DNA from: DASPHG01 sp963849605
GTDB taxonomy: Bacteria; Actinomycetota; Thermoleophilia; Solirubrobacterales; Thermoleophilaceae
Direction of reading: 5' to 3'
Assembly (NCBI GenBank): GCA_963849605.1
Contig: CAWKHX010000004.1
Coordinates: forward strand, 1 to 13,797
DNA: 13,797 nt
In this document: positions 1 through 7,179 of the stretch, in pieces
Layout: each line of letters starts with the position of its first letter
Position numbering within the stretch: the stretch's first letter is position 1
The notes under the pieces: generated by a model
The model's database searches: none
What the model was told of the DNA's origin: nothing
What the model saw: the letters and a program-made list of their open reading frames with translations, nothing else
Program-made: the position numbers and the translations under genes

Positions 1-48
1 ATGCGGTGAATCGCGCGCGCCCACGGCGATCTTTAGACGCGCTTAGTT

Positions 49-1269
49 CTAGGCCCCGAGACGGGGGAGCGCGGTGACCTTGATGTCATCCGGGTCGTCC
101 CCCTCGACGAGCTCGGGCGCCTGAAGCGCGCGCGTCGTGCGCTCGATCTGCACCGGCTCGTCGAGCTCCTTGCCGTCGACGCCCGCGCCGTGCTCGGGGA
201 ACTTGCGCGCGGCGGGCAACACGCGCGTCTCGAACGACGCCACCGCCTGGTTGTACGCGCGCACCGACCCGTCGAGCTGGCGGCCGAGCTTGCTGAAGTG
301 GTCGCCGAGCACGCCGATCCGGTCGTAGAGGTCGCGGCCGAGCTTGCTGATCTCGCGCGCGGATTCCGCGACCGTCTCCTGCCGCCAGCCGTAGTGCACG
401 GCGCGCAGGAGCGCGATCAGAGTGGTGGGGGTGGCGAGCAGGACGCTGTCCTTGACACCCGCCTCGATGAGGCCCGGATTCACCTCGAGCGCCGCGGAGA
501 AGATGGCTTCGCTGGGCACGAACATGACCACGAACTCCGGCGTCTGGTCGAACTGCGCCGAGTAGGCCTTGCCCGAGAGCTTCGTGATGTGCTCGCGCAT
601 CTGGCGCGCATGCGCGTCGAGGAACGCGCGCCGCTTGTCCTCGTCCTGCGCCTCATATGCGTCCAGGTAAGCCTCGAGCGGGACCTTCGCGTCCACCACG
701 ACGCTCTTCCCGCCCGGCAGCCGCACGACGAGGTCGGGCCGCAGCCGCCCCTCGTCGGTGGTGACCGACGTCTGCTCGCAGAAGTCGCAGTGCGAGAGCA
801 TCCCCGCCATCTCGCACACGTTCCGCAGCTGGATCTCGCCCCACTGGCCGCGCGTGGAGGGCCGGCGGAGGGCGGTGACGAGGTTGCCCGTCTGGCGGTC
901 CAGGCTGGCCGTGGTCTCGATCACCTGACGGAGTTGAGCCGTCATCTTGCCCTCGGTGCCGACGCGCGCCTTGTCGAGCTCCGCGATCTTGAGACCCACC
1001 TTCTCGAGCGAGTCCGCGATCGGCTTGACCATCTGCTCGACGGCCTTCTCGCGGGTTCCGAAGTGCTCCGAGGCCATCTGCATGAACGACTGCGAGGCGT
1101 CGCTCGAGGCCGCCTTCACGGCATTCGGGATCTCCTGCTTGACCTCGTCGAGCAACTCGCGCGAGCGAGTGGCCTCGGCGCGGGCGGCGTCGATCCGCAC
1201 GCGCACGACCGCCCAGACGGCGCCACCGCCCAGGGCAAGTCCGACGAACAGTGCAAGCAGGAATTCCAT
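49..1269 (-). CDS. rmuC: DNA recombination protein RmuC family
   Basis: RmuC-family protein, thought to limit DNA inversions and rearrangements; the family has a PD-(D/E)XK nuclease-like fold. Seen: one N-terminal membrane helix (MEFLLALFVGLALGG), a charged helical/coiled-coil stretch to about residue 130, then the conserved core with RGQWGEIQLRNV, GRLRPDLVVRLP and VVVDAKVPLEAY, where D and the DAK motif match the predicted nuclease site. LLATPTTLIALLRAVHYGWRQE is the typical family signature near residue 290. About 406 aa, normal length and uninterrupted. The reading frame stays open to an ATG at 1311, but those 14 extra residues are not family-like, and the ATG at 1269 places the helix at the N-terminus, so 1269 is preferred. 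A GGTGG sequence lies about 8-10 nt upstream of 1269. The gene stands alone, divergent from the phosphotransferase-like gene. The family call is firm; the cellular role is known only by analogy with other bacteria. Confidence 0.93.
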   Translation of the reverse strand: MEFLLALFVGLALGGGAVWAVVRVRIDAARAEATRSRELLDEVKQEIPNAVKAASSDASQSFMQMASEHFGTREKAVEQMVKPIADSLEKVGLKIAELDKARVGTEGKMTAQLRQVIETTASLDRQTGNLVTALRRPSTRGQWGEIQLRNVCEMAGMLSHCDFCEQTSVTTDEGRLRPDLVVRLPGGKSVVVDAKVPLEAYLDAYEAQDEDKRRAFLDAHARQMREHITKLSGKAYSAQFDQTPEFVVMFVPSEAIFSAALEVNPGLIEAGVKDSVLLATPTTLIALLRAVHYGWRQETVAESAREISKLGRDLYDRIGVLGDHFSKLGRQLDGSVRAYNQAVASFETRVLPAARKFPEHGAGVDGKELDEPVQIERTTRALQAPELVEGDDPDDIKVTALPRLGA

Positions 1270-1470
1270 CGAGCCATCCACCGTCGCACGGGAACCGGAC
1301 GGAAAGGTCATGCGTCTTGCGCTTACCTAACCGGCAGCTAATTGGTGGGCTATAGCTTTTGCGATGCCCCTAATGCGGGTCGTCGAAGCATCCGTCACCT
1401 CGACCTGCACTACCGAAGGGAGTCCCGCCGCCTGGTACCGGCGGGGCGCCCTTCGGGTTAACTTCGGCCG

Positions 1471-2187
1471 GTGGTCGAGGAACACTTCGCGGCTCTCGAG
1501 GACCGCCGCTTCCTGGTCCTGAGCGACGGCGCGCAGCACACGACCCTGCGCGACCTCATGCGAGGGCCGCCGCGCTTCACCTTCACCGGCCGCCGGCGGG
1601 TCGCCGCAGGGCTTATGAACGCCGGAGCGTGGCTGCGCGAATTCCACGGGCTGGCTCCCGAGGACGACTCGCCTCCCGCGCGCGCGACCGCGGCCGATGT
1701 CGAGGCGGCGCTGCGCGAGCGAGCGCAGTTCGTGGCAGAGCACGGAGGCGGCGACGAGATCGCACGCGTCGCGGACGCCGCCACGGAGGCCATCGGCGCG
1801 GGGGACGTGCGCGACCCGGTCTCGGTCGGGCGCGCACACGGCGCGTTCGCCCCGCACAACGTGGTCGTCGGCCCGGGCGGGGCCGTCGCGGGGTTCAACA
1901 TGGCGGCGGAGCGACGGGCGCCCGTCTACGAGGACATCGCCCACTTCCTGATGCACCTGCGCCGTGGGCGAGCGCGCCCGGCCCGGACGCGGCGCTTTCT
2001 CTACGGATACTTCGGCGACGCTCCCGTACCCGGTCGTGCGCTCGTGGTATTCGGGCTGCTCGTGCGGCTCGACGAATGGGCGCGGCTCCTGGGCGAGTCC
2101 GACGGCGCGACCTCCACGCGTGCCCTCCGCAACGAGGTCCGGGCCATCTCCTCGGCGCTCGAGGCGCGCGAGCCTACGCCTCGGTGA
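1471..2187 (+). CDS. Degenerate, N-terminally short phosphotransferase (APH/choline kinase-like)
   Basis: Resembles the C-lobe of aminoglycoside phosphotransferase/choline kinase-like enzymes. Seen: a hinge-like FLVLSDGAQHTTLRDLM near residue 18, a helix ending AGAWLREFH, then GRAHGAFAPHNVVV where the family has HGDxxxxN, followed by AVAGFNMAAE where a metal-binding D(F/W)(D/E) is expected, and YEDIAHFL as in intact relatives. The catalytic Asp of HGD is Ala and the metal Asp is Asn, so phosphotransfer is unlikely. The N-lobe that binds ATP is absent: a TAA at 1459-1461 closes the frame just upstream, and only about 200 bp separates this gene from rmuC, too little for the missing 80-100 residues. 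It may be a pseudokinase, a remnant, or a protein whose start is misread. The 3' end overlaps the converging epimerase gene by 14 bp. Family assignment is moderate; loss of activity is inference. Confidence 0.7.
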   Translation: MVEEHFAALEDRRFLVLSDGAQHTTLRDLMRGPPRFTFTGRRRVAAGLMNAGAWLREFHGLAPEDDSPPARATAADVEAALRERAQFVAEHGGGDEIARVADAATEAIGAGDVRDPVSVGRAHGAFAPHNVVVGPGGAVAGFNMAAERRAPVYEDIAHFLMHLRRGRARPARTRRFLYGYFGDAPVPGRALVVFGLLVRLDEWARLLGESDGATSTRALRNEVRAISSALEAREPTPR

Positions 2188-3160
2188 GCGCGGCCGATCG
2201 CTCGCCGACGATGTGCAGGAACTGCTCGGCCAGGCCGGCCGCGAGCCGCGTGTGCGGGACGAAGCCCAGCTCGCGCCGCGCCCGGGTGCCGTCGCAGGCG
2301 GTGCGATGCGCCTCGCCGACGAGCGCGGGACGGTGCTCGACCCTCACCGGGGTGCCGACGAGCTCGCCGACCAGCGCGATCGTCTCGCGCAGCTCGACGG
2401 GGCGTCCGCCCCCGATGTTGTAGATCGCGCCGCTGCGGCCGCGCGCGGCGGCGGCGATCGTGGCGTCGACGGCATCGCCGACGTAGGTGAAGTCGCGCAT
2501 CTGGCGGCCGTCCCCGAGGACCTGGATGGGCTCGCCGTCGAGACAGCGGGTGATGAAGCGGTGGAACGCCATGTCGGGCCGCTGGCGCGGGCCGTAGACC
2601 GTGAAGTAGCGAAGACCGACGACAGGCACGCCGTGACAGCGCATGTACACGCCGGCCACGTGCTCGGCCGCCACCTTGGTCATTCCGTAGGGCGAGACGG
2701 GGGCGGAGGGCGTCCGCTCGGTGGTCGGGTAGCGCGTCGCGTCGCCGTAGACCGACGACGACGACGCGTAGATGAAGCTTCGGACCGGTGACGCGGCCGC
2801 CTCCTCGAGCAGGCGCTGCGTCGCGACCACGTTGCGCTCCACGTAGGTCTTGAACCCGTCGCCGAAGCAGTGGCGCACCCCCGGCTGCGCGGCGAGGTGC
2901 ATGACCACATCGATGCCGTCCAGCAGCCCGACCACGTCGTCGTGCGCGAGGTCCAGCTCGAGCAGCGTGAACGCATCCCACTCGCGGGCGCGCTCGACGT
3001 TGCGCTCCTTGACCGCGCGCTCGTAGTAGTCGGTGAAGGAGTCCACGCCGACCACGTCGTGGCCGGCGCACAGGAGCGCCTCACAGAGGTGCGACCCGAT
3101 GAATCCGGCCGCGCCGGTGACGAGCACGCGCTGCCCCGGATCAAGCTCGCCCTGCCGCAT
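2174..3160 (-). CDS. NAD-dependent nucleotide-sugar epimerase (UDP-glucuronate 4-epimerase-like)
   Basis: Extended short-chain dehydrogenase/reductase that interconverts nucleotide sugars in the cytoplasm, probably supplying a sugar donor to the neighbouring glycosyltransferases. Seen: Rossmann dinucleotide motif VTGAAGFIGSH (residues about 14-24), VMHLAAQPGVR, the SSSVYG catalytic Ser region, YGMTK (YxxxK catalytic pair) and RYFTVYGPRQRPDMAF, which with the early DSFTDYYERAVKE is closest to UDP-glucuronate 4-epimerases (CapI/LspL type) rather than GalE. The domain then continues to a C-terminal substrate-binding part (YNIGGGRPVEL). 328 aa is the normal length, with no interruption. The start ATG at 3160 lies 6 nt from the edge of a perfect palindrome, with a TACGAT -10 element 8 nt before the ATG and no Shine-Dalgarno sequence, so it is probably leaderless. 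Exact substrate is inferred; a GalE-like or other UDP-sugar epimerase remains possible. Confidence 0.9.
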   Translation of the reverse strand: MRQGELDPGQRVLVTGAAGFIGSHLCEALLCAGHDVVGVDSFTDYYERAVKERNVERAREWDAFTLLELDLAHDDVVGLLDGIDVVMHLAAQPGVRHCFGDGFKTYVERNVVATQRLLEEAAASPVRSFIYASSSSVYGDATRYPTTERTPSAPVSPYGMTKVAAEHVAGVYMRCHGVPVVGLRYFTVYGPRQRPDMAFHRFITRCLDGEPIQVLGDGRQMRDFTYVGDAVDATIAAAARGRSGAIYNIGGGRPVELRETIALVGELVGTPVRVEHRPALVGEAHRTACDGTRARRELGFVPHTRLAAGLAEQFLHIVGERSAALTEA

Positions 3161-3166
3161 GGCGCG

Positions 3167-3196
3167 GCATCGTATTAGGGATCCCTAATACGATGC
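3167..3196. promoter_or_regulatory. Perfect 30-bp palindrome in a divergent promoter
   Basis: Each arm reads GCATCGTATTAGGGA into its exact reverse complement with no spacer and no mismatch; a GGATCC hexamer sits at the centre. It fills nearly all of the 40-bp gap between the divergent starts at 3160 (-) and 3201 (+). Each arm carries TACGAT, a TANNNT -10 hexamer, facing outward and ending 6 nt (plus) or 8 nt (minus) before the start codon. The element can therefore serve both as two mirrored leaderless promoters and as a dimeric operator, since a repressor at its centre would block both. No regulator gene lies next to it. The palindrome is seen directly; promoter and operator roles are inference. 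Confidence 0.7.
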
Positions 3197-3200
3197 TCCA

Positions 3201-3854
3201 GTGGCGCGAAAGGCGGGGTCCATCGAGGTCTGGGCGGCGCGTGCGTGGAACGTCTTCAACGAGGGCCGCCCATTCACGCTCGTGTACCCCGTGCTCGTCC
3301 TCCTGGCGGCTGCGGCCGTGGGGCTCGCGCCGGAGGGCTCGCTCCTCGTCGCGCTCGCAGGCGCGCTCTGCCTGGCCGCCGTGCTCGCCGTCCACCCGTT
3401 CCCGCTGCGCGGCCGTGCGCTGCTCTGGCTCGCGCTTGCGGCGGCCGTGCCGCTGCTGGAGCCGTGGCGCGCGCCGGCGCTCGTGGCCGGCGCGCTGGCG
3501 GGCTGGGTGTTCTTCACGGTCTTCTTCTGGGGCACGCTCTACTACCGCCTCCGCACCGGCGCGCCGTGGACGAACTTCCTGCGCTTCTGGCGCCTGGTCC
3601 TGACGAACTCCGACCCGACGAGCGGGAACGCGCTGGAGCAGATCCCGAAGATCGTGATGACGGTCTCGGCCGCGGCCCTCCTGGCGGAGGAGCCCACAAC
3701 GGGAAGCGCAGCGCGCATCGCGGCGGTGGCGCTGATCGCAACCGCGCTGGGAACGCTGGCCTGGAGAAACTTCGCGAAGCGCCTGCCGGCGTACCCGCCC
3801 CGCCTTCTTAAAGGGTCTGACCCCTTTAGGAAGGGTTGCTCGCGTCGCGGTTTA
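3201..3854 (+). CDS. Polytopic membrane protein of unknown function; native stop apparently lost
   Basis: Not recognised as a named family. About 200 residues look genuine: hydrophobic segments near residues 26-43, 47-65, 72-88, 91-111, 150-162 and 168-188 suggest five or six membrane helices, with a polar, conserved-looking loop WTNFLRFWRLVLTNSDPTSG between helices four and five. GTG at 3201 is chosen because a TACGAT -10 element ends 6 nt upstream, fitting a leaderless mRNA. After AKRLPAYPP (about 3800) the frame enters a hairpin element and then reads arginine-rich antisense-type sequence; no stop occurs in this frame until 6485. The end given here is only where the next gene begins. A lost stop, either real or from a sequence error at the hairpin, is likely. 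Its position just before the phosphodiesterase-glycosyltransferase gene suggests a shared role in envelope lipid or glycan handling, which is inference. Confidence 0.65.
3803..3834. repeat. GSDP-type palindromic element, copy 1 (hairpin at the gene junction)
   Basis: An inverted repeat forms a 13-bp stem with one G-T wobble (arm CCTTCTTAAAGGG) around a TCTGAC loop. It lies at the junction of the membrane-protein gene and the phosphodiesterase gene. No T-tract follows, so a standard terminator is unlikely. The core GGGTCTGACCC matches two further copies at 11180 and 11802. In the membrane-protein frame it reads Lys-Gly-Ser-Asp-Pro-Phe. It may be a REP-like mobile palindrome; that is inference. 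Confidence 0.6.
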
Positions 3855-3855
3855 C

Positions 3856-5499
3856 GTGATCGTCGTGGACGGCTGCAATCGCGAGCGTTTGTGGCAGGCC
3901 GATGCGCCCACGATCGACCGGCTTGCTCGCGAGGGCACCGAGTACCTCGCCGTCGAGCCCGCGTATCCGGCGCGGACCGTCGTCTGCTTCTCCTCGATGC
4001 TCACCGGCGCCGCGCCGCACGAGCACGGCATGCGCTCGAACTTCGCGCCGCGGCTCGGCGTGCGCAGCGAGTCCGTCTTCGACGTGCTCGAGCGCAACGG
4101 CCGGCGCGGGCGGCTCGTCGGTATCGCGCACCTGCTCGACCCGTTCGGCGAGGACGTCGTGCGCTCGGTCACCTCGGTGCAGCCGACCGAGCGGATCGAC
4201 CACTCGCTGGTGGCGGCCGCGCGCGAGGTGGTCGAGGAGGAGGACCCCGACCTGCTCGTGCTGCAGCTGCTCGCGGCCGACCAGCTCGGGCACGTGCGCG
4301 GGGTCCGCAACCGCGAGTACCTCGCGCAGATCGCCGACACCGACCGCCACGTCGCGGGCTTCCTCGCCTGGCTCGAGGAGCGAGGGAAGCTCGACGACGC
4401 CACCGTGATCCTGATGGCCGACCACGGCCAGGGGCGCGGCATCGGCGGCCACGGCCACCTCGACTGGGGCGAGACGCCCGTGCCGTTCGTCGTGCACGGC
4501 GCGGGCTCCGTGCCGGGTGCCGTCTCGGACGAGCCGCACAACGTCTGCGAGCTGGCCGCCACCGTCTGCGAGCTGCTGGGCGTCGAGGCTCCGTCGAGCG
4601 CACGCGGCCGCTCGCTCGTGCCCGTGCAGGATCCGGCCGTGCGCGTCGCTTCCGCCGGCGGCCGCTGCCTGGCGGTGGTTCCGGCGAAGGACGAGGCGCC
4701 CGTGATCGGCGGCGTCGTGTCGCGGATCCCGCGCACCGCGTGCGGGATGACCGTCGACACGCTCGTGATCGACGACGGGTCCGTCGACGAGACCGCCGCG
4801 ATCGCGCGCGCCGCGGGCGTCGAGGTGATCTCGAATCCGCGTTCGGCCGGCCTGGGCGCCGCCGTTCGCCAGGGGCTCGCGGCCGCGCGCGACCGCGGCT
4901 ACGACGCGGCCGTCTACCTCGACGGCGACGGCGAGTACGACCCGGACGAGTTCGCCCGCCTGCTCGACCCGGTCGCACGCGGACGCGCCGAGTACGTGGT
5001 GGGCTCCCGCTTCCTCGGCGACCGCGACGGGATGACCTGGCACCGCAACCTCGCCAACCGGCTGACCAGCGCCCTGCTCGGCACGCTCATGGGGACCGTG
5101 ATCTCGGACGGGCAGAGCGGCTACCGCGCGTTCGGGCGGCGCGCGCTCGAGGCCGCCCGCATCCGCCACGACTACAACTACGCGCAGGTGCTCACGCTCT
5201 CCCTCTGGGGAGCGGGGATCGACCCGGTCGAGGTGCCGATCACCTACCGGCGCCGCCAGGTGGGCAGGTCGTTCGTGCGCTACCCGGAGTACTTCGCGCG
5301 CGTCGCCCCGGCGCTCTGGCGCGAGTGGCGCCAGGCGAGCAGGCAGGCGGCCACCAGGGCGCCGGCCAGCACTCCCGCGACCACGAATGCGCCCGTGTTG
5401 CCCGAGTCGAACAGCGGGAACGCATCCTCGAGCGGGCCCCAGGGCGCGTCCGATCTGTCGGCAGCCAGCCCGCCGCCCCGCCAGCGCACGTCGGCGTAG
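3856..5499 (+). CDS. Alkaline-phosphatase-superfamily phosphodiesterase fused to family 2 glycosyltransferase
   Basis: Two domains in one frame. Residues 1-255 match type I phosphodiesterase/nucleotide pyrophosphatases: all seven two-metal-site residues are visible as D5 (VVDG), T41 nucleophile (ARTVVCFS), D142 and H146 (DQLGH), D189-H190 (MADHG) and H201 (GGHGH). Residues about 270-490 are a GT-A glycosyltransferase: AVVPAKDE, VIDDGS (306-309), the metal-binding DGD (356-358) and a SDGQSGYRAF stretch like polyprenyl/dolichyl-phosphate glycosyltransferases. No C-terminal membrane helices are seen. The enzyme probably transfers a sugar from a nucleotide donor to a lipid carrier or glycan, with a hydrolase head of unknown substrate. 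GTG 3856 is the first start, though hydrophobic codons continue upstream, so the true start is uncertain. Domain sequence ends near 5340; the last 50 residues are low complexity and run antisense to the converging gene, so a native stop may be lost. Confidence 0.85.
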   Translation: MIVVDGCNRERLWQADAPTIDRLAREGTEYLAVEPAYPARTVVCFSSMLTGAAPHEHGMRSNFAPRLGVRSESVFDVLERNGRRGRLVGIAHLLDPFGEDVVRSVTSVQPTERIDHSLVAAAREVVEEEDPDLLVLQLLAADQLGHVRGVRNREYLAQIADTDRHVAGFLAWLEERGKLDDATVILMADHGQGRGIGGHGHLDWGETPVPFVVHGAGSVPGAVSDEPHNVCELAATVCELLGVEAPSSARGRSLVPVQDPAVRVASAGGRCLAVVPAKDEAPVIGGVVSRIPRTACGMTVDTLVIDDGSVDETAAIARAAGVEVISNPRSAGLGAAVRQGLAAARDRGYDAAVYLDGDGEYDPDEFARLLDPVARGRAEYVVGSRFLGDRDGMTWHRNLANRLTSALLGTLMGTVISDGQSGYRAFGRRALEAARIRHDYNYAQVLTLSLWGAGIDPVEVPITYRRRQVGRSFVRYPEYFARVAPALWREWRQASRQAATRAPASTPATTNAPVLPESNSGNASSSGPQGASDLSAASPPPRQRTSA

Positions 5500-6676
5500 A
5501 CCCAGGCCGACGCCCCGACGCCCACCAGGGCGAGCGCGGTGCCGAGCCGGGGCATTCGCCGCAGCCCCCACGCCACGAGCGGCACGGCGAGCAGCAGCCC
5601 CGCGACCAGATGCCTGGGCGGGAACCAGAAGCCGAACATCGTGGGTGCGAGGAAGGCGGCCACGAGCACCTGCGCGGCCAGGCCGAGCGCGCACATCAGC
5701 GCCGCCGACTCGGCGCGCGCGTGCTCGGGGACCGCCCGCGCCAGCCCCTCGTGCCGCGTGCGCACGAGCATCCACACGCCGACGCCGGCCAGCAGGAACA
5801 CCGGCGCCCAGCGCAGCAGCCCGTATTCGCGGTCGATCATCAGCGCGACCAGCCGGTACGCGCGCTCCAGGTAGCCGACGGGGAAGCTCGCGTCCGTCGC
5901 CGTCTCACCCTCGACGTCGGCGGAGTAGGGCGTCGGCCCGTCGTACAGGGCCTCGTTCAGCGACACGTAGAAGATGACGCTGAACAGCGCGAGCTCGGCG
6001 GACAGGAGCGCGACCGTCCGGTGCCGACCGCGCACGAGCGTGCGCAGCGCGAAGAACGCGACCACGATCCCGGCCGGCACGAACTTCGTGCCGAGCCACG
6101 GCAGCGAGCCGAGCAGGGCAAAGCAGCCGAACGCCGCGGGCCGCGTGATCCGGTCCTGGAGCCGCAGCGCGAGCAGCGCGGCACCCACCAGCGCCGTCGC
6201 GGCCGGCGAGCTCCGGGTAGACCGCGCTGCCGTACGCCAGGAACGGCGGCGAGAGCCCGACGGCCACCGTGGCGCCGATCGCCCAGGGGTCGGGGACGAC
6301 GCGCAGCGCAAGGAGGTACGCGAGCACCAGCCCGAGCGCGGCGATCGCGGCCATGGAGTAGCTCCACGGCCTTTGCGCCGCCCAGCGCGAACGCCGGTGC
6401 GATGAACGCCGGGAAGCCCGCGCCGTGCGGCTCGTGCGCGTGGCCCTCGGTCAGCTTCCCGTGCCGGTCGAGGAACTGCGGGTAGAACTCGCTCCACTCG
6501 CGCGCGACGCGCTGGTTGCGCACGTCGAAGTCGCCGTCGTCGACCAGCGACTTCGCCGTCAGCAGGTAGTGCGGCTCGTCCCCGCCGTAGTCCGAGGCGT
6601 CGAACGAGTCGAGCCCGAGCGTCGCCGCATAGATCCCGAAGAAGATGAGCCACAGGGCGATTGAGCGCCGGTGCAC
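5280..6676 (-). CDS. GT-C membrane glycosyltransferase (GT39/PMT-like), frameshifted
   Basis: Integral membrane glycosyltransferase that would use a polyprenyl-phosphate sugar donor at the outer face of the membrane. Joined frames give about 465 residues with an N-terminal helix (ALWLIFFGIYAATLG), then YGGDEPHYLLTAKSLVDDGD, the acidic first-loop motif typical of GT-C enzymes, and about ten further hydrophobic segments, ending with a helix and a basic tail before TAG at 5280. The frame changes twice, near 6353-6365 (after LGGAKAVE) and near 6207-6213 (after SAVYPEL); hydrophobic and family-like sequence continues smoothly across both, so sequence errors are more likely than decay. The start is GTG 6676, 8 nt after a CAGTAT -10-like hexamer. 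The 3' end overlaps the converging phosphodiesterase-glycosyltransferase gene by up to 220 bp. Sugar and acceptor cannot be told from sequence. Confidence 0.78.
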
Positions 6677-6689
6677 GGTGCGCGATACT
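6661..6689 (+). promoter_or_regulatory. Leaderless promoter for the DUF1707 gene
   Basis: TTGAGC at 6661-6666 and GATACT at 6684-6689 are separated by exactly 17 bp and match the sigma-70 consensus well. The GTG at 6697 starts 7 nt after the -10 hexamer, the expected transcription start, so the mRNA should be leaderless. The TTG inside the -35 box is thus not a start codon. On the minus strand the same bases give CAGTAT (6690-6685), 8 nt before the GTG at 6676 of the glycosyltransferase gene, so the two -10 elements overlap. Confidence 0.65.
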
Positions 6690-6696
6690 GCCTGAC

Positions 6697-7167
6697 GTGG
6701 CGTACCTCCCGCAGCAACGCGACCAGATCCGTCCCTCGGAGCACGCGCGCAACCGCGCGGCCGCGGCGCTGCGCGAGCACTACGCGGACGGACGCCTCGA
6801 CCACGTCGAGCTGGAACGGCGCGTCGAGCTGGCCTACTCCGCCACGTCGCGCGGTCAGCTGAAGGCGCTCTTCCGCGACCTGCCGTGGAACCCGCGCTCG
6901 CGCGACCGGAGCGAGGGCTTCTGGCGCTTCCAGCGCAACCTCTTCCGCGCGCACGGCGTGGCCTTCGCCTCGGTGAACGGATTGCTCGTCGGAATCTGGG
7001 CGGCCACCGGCCAGGGCGAGTTCTGGCCGGCGGGGAGCATCGCCGGCTGGGGCGCCTTCTACGGCGCCCACTGGATGGTCGTCCGCGCTATGCGCAGGTC
7101 GCGCAGGGAACGCGAGCAGCGGCGCCTCGCAGGGCCGGCCCGCGCCCGCCGCGCGCTCAGTCGCTAG
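6697..7167 (+). CDS. DUF1707 and 2TM domain protein
   Basis: Small membrane protein of 156 aa. Residues about 8-60 are a DUF1707 domain: IRPSEHARNRAAAALREHY, then DGRLDHVELERRVELAYSA and LKALFRDLP, the standard pattern of this actinobacterial N-terminal domain. Residues 75-130 carry two hydrophobic helices (AFASVNGLLVGIWAATG and AGWGAFYGAHWMVVRAM) as in the 2TM domain, followed by a strongly basic cytoplasmic tail. GTG 6697 is chosen over the upstream TTG because it fits the leaderless promoter and places DUF1707 at the N-terminus as usual. The domain combination is common in actinobacteria, but its function is unknown; roles in sensing or protein-protein contacts at the membrane are only guesses. 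It diverges from the GT-C glycosyltransferase and converges on the M28 peptidase with a 12-bp gap. Confidence 0.9.
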   Translation: MAYLPQQRDQIRPSEHARNRAAAALREHYADGRLDHVELERRVELAYSATSRGQLKALFRDLPWNPRSRDRSEGFWRFQRNLFRAHGVAFASVNGLLVGIWAATGQGEFWPAGSIAGWGAFYGAHWMVVRAMRRSRREREQRRLAGPARARRALSR

Positions 7168-7179
7168 CCGTAGCTCTGC

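Noticed and set aside
190..1341. 383-codon plus-strand frame opposite rmuC
   Set aside because: RmuC motifs on the other strand are unambiguous, and this frame has the repetitive Arg/Leu/Glu content of an antisense shadow.
1342..1461. Short frame (39 codons from TTG) upstream of the phosphotransferase-like gene, considered as its missing N-lobe
   Set aside because: It is too short, ends in TAA before the gene, and shows no N-lobe motifs; other frames of this gap do not either.
3826..5775. 649-codon minus-strand reading frame antisense to the phosphodiesterase-GT2 gene
   Set aside because: Composition is His/Arg/Val-rich with no motifs, while the opposite strand has complete catalytic motifs.
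3201..6485. Continuous 1094-codon plus-strand reading frame
   Set aside because: Only the first 200 or so residues look like protein; the rest is Arg/Ala/Pro-rich sequence overlapping the phosphodiesterase-GT2 gene in another frame and the antisense of the GT-C gene. It reflects a GC-rich stop-poor frame.
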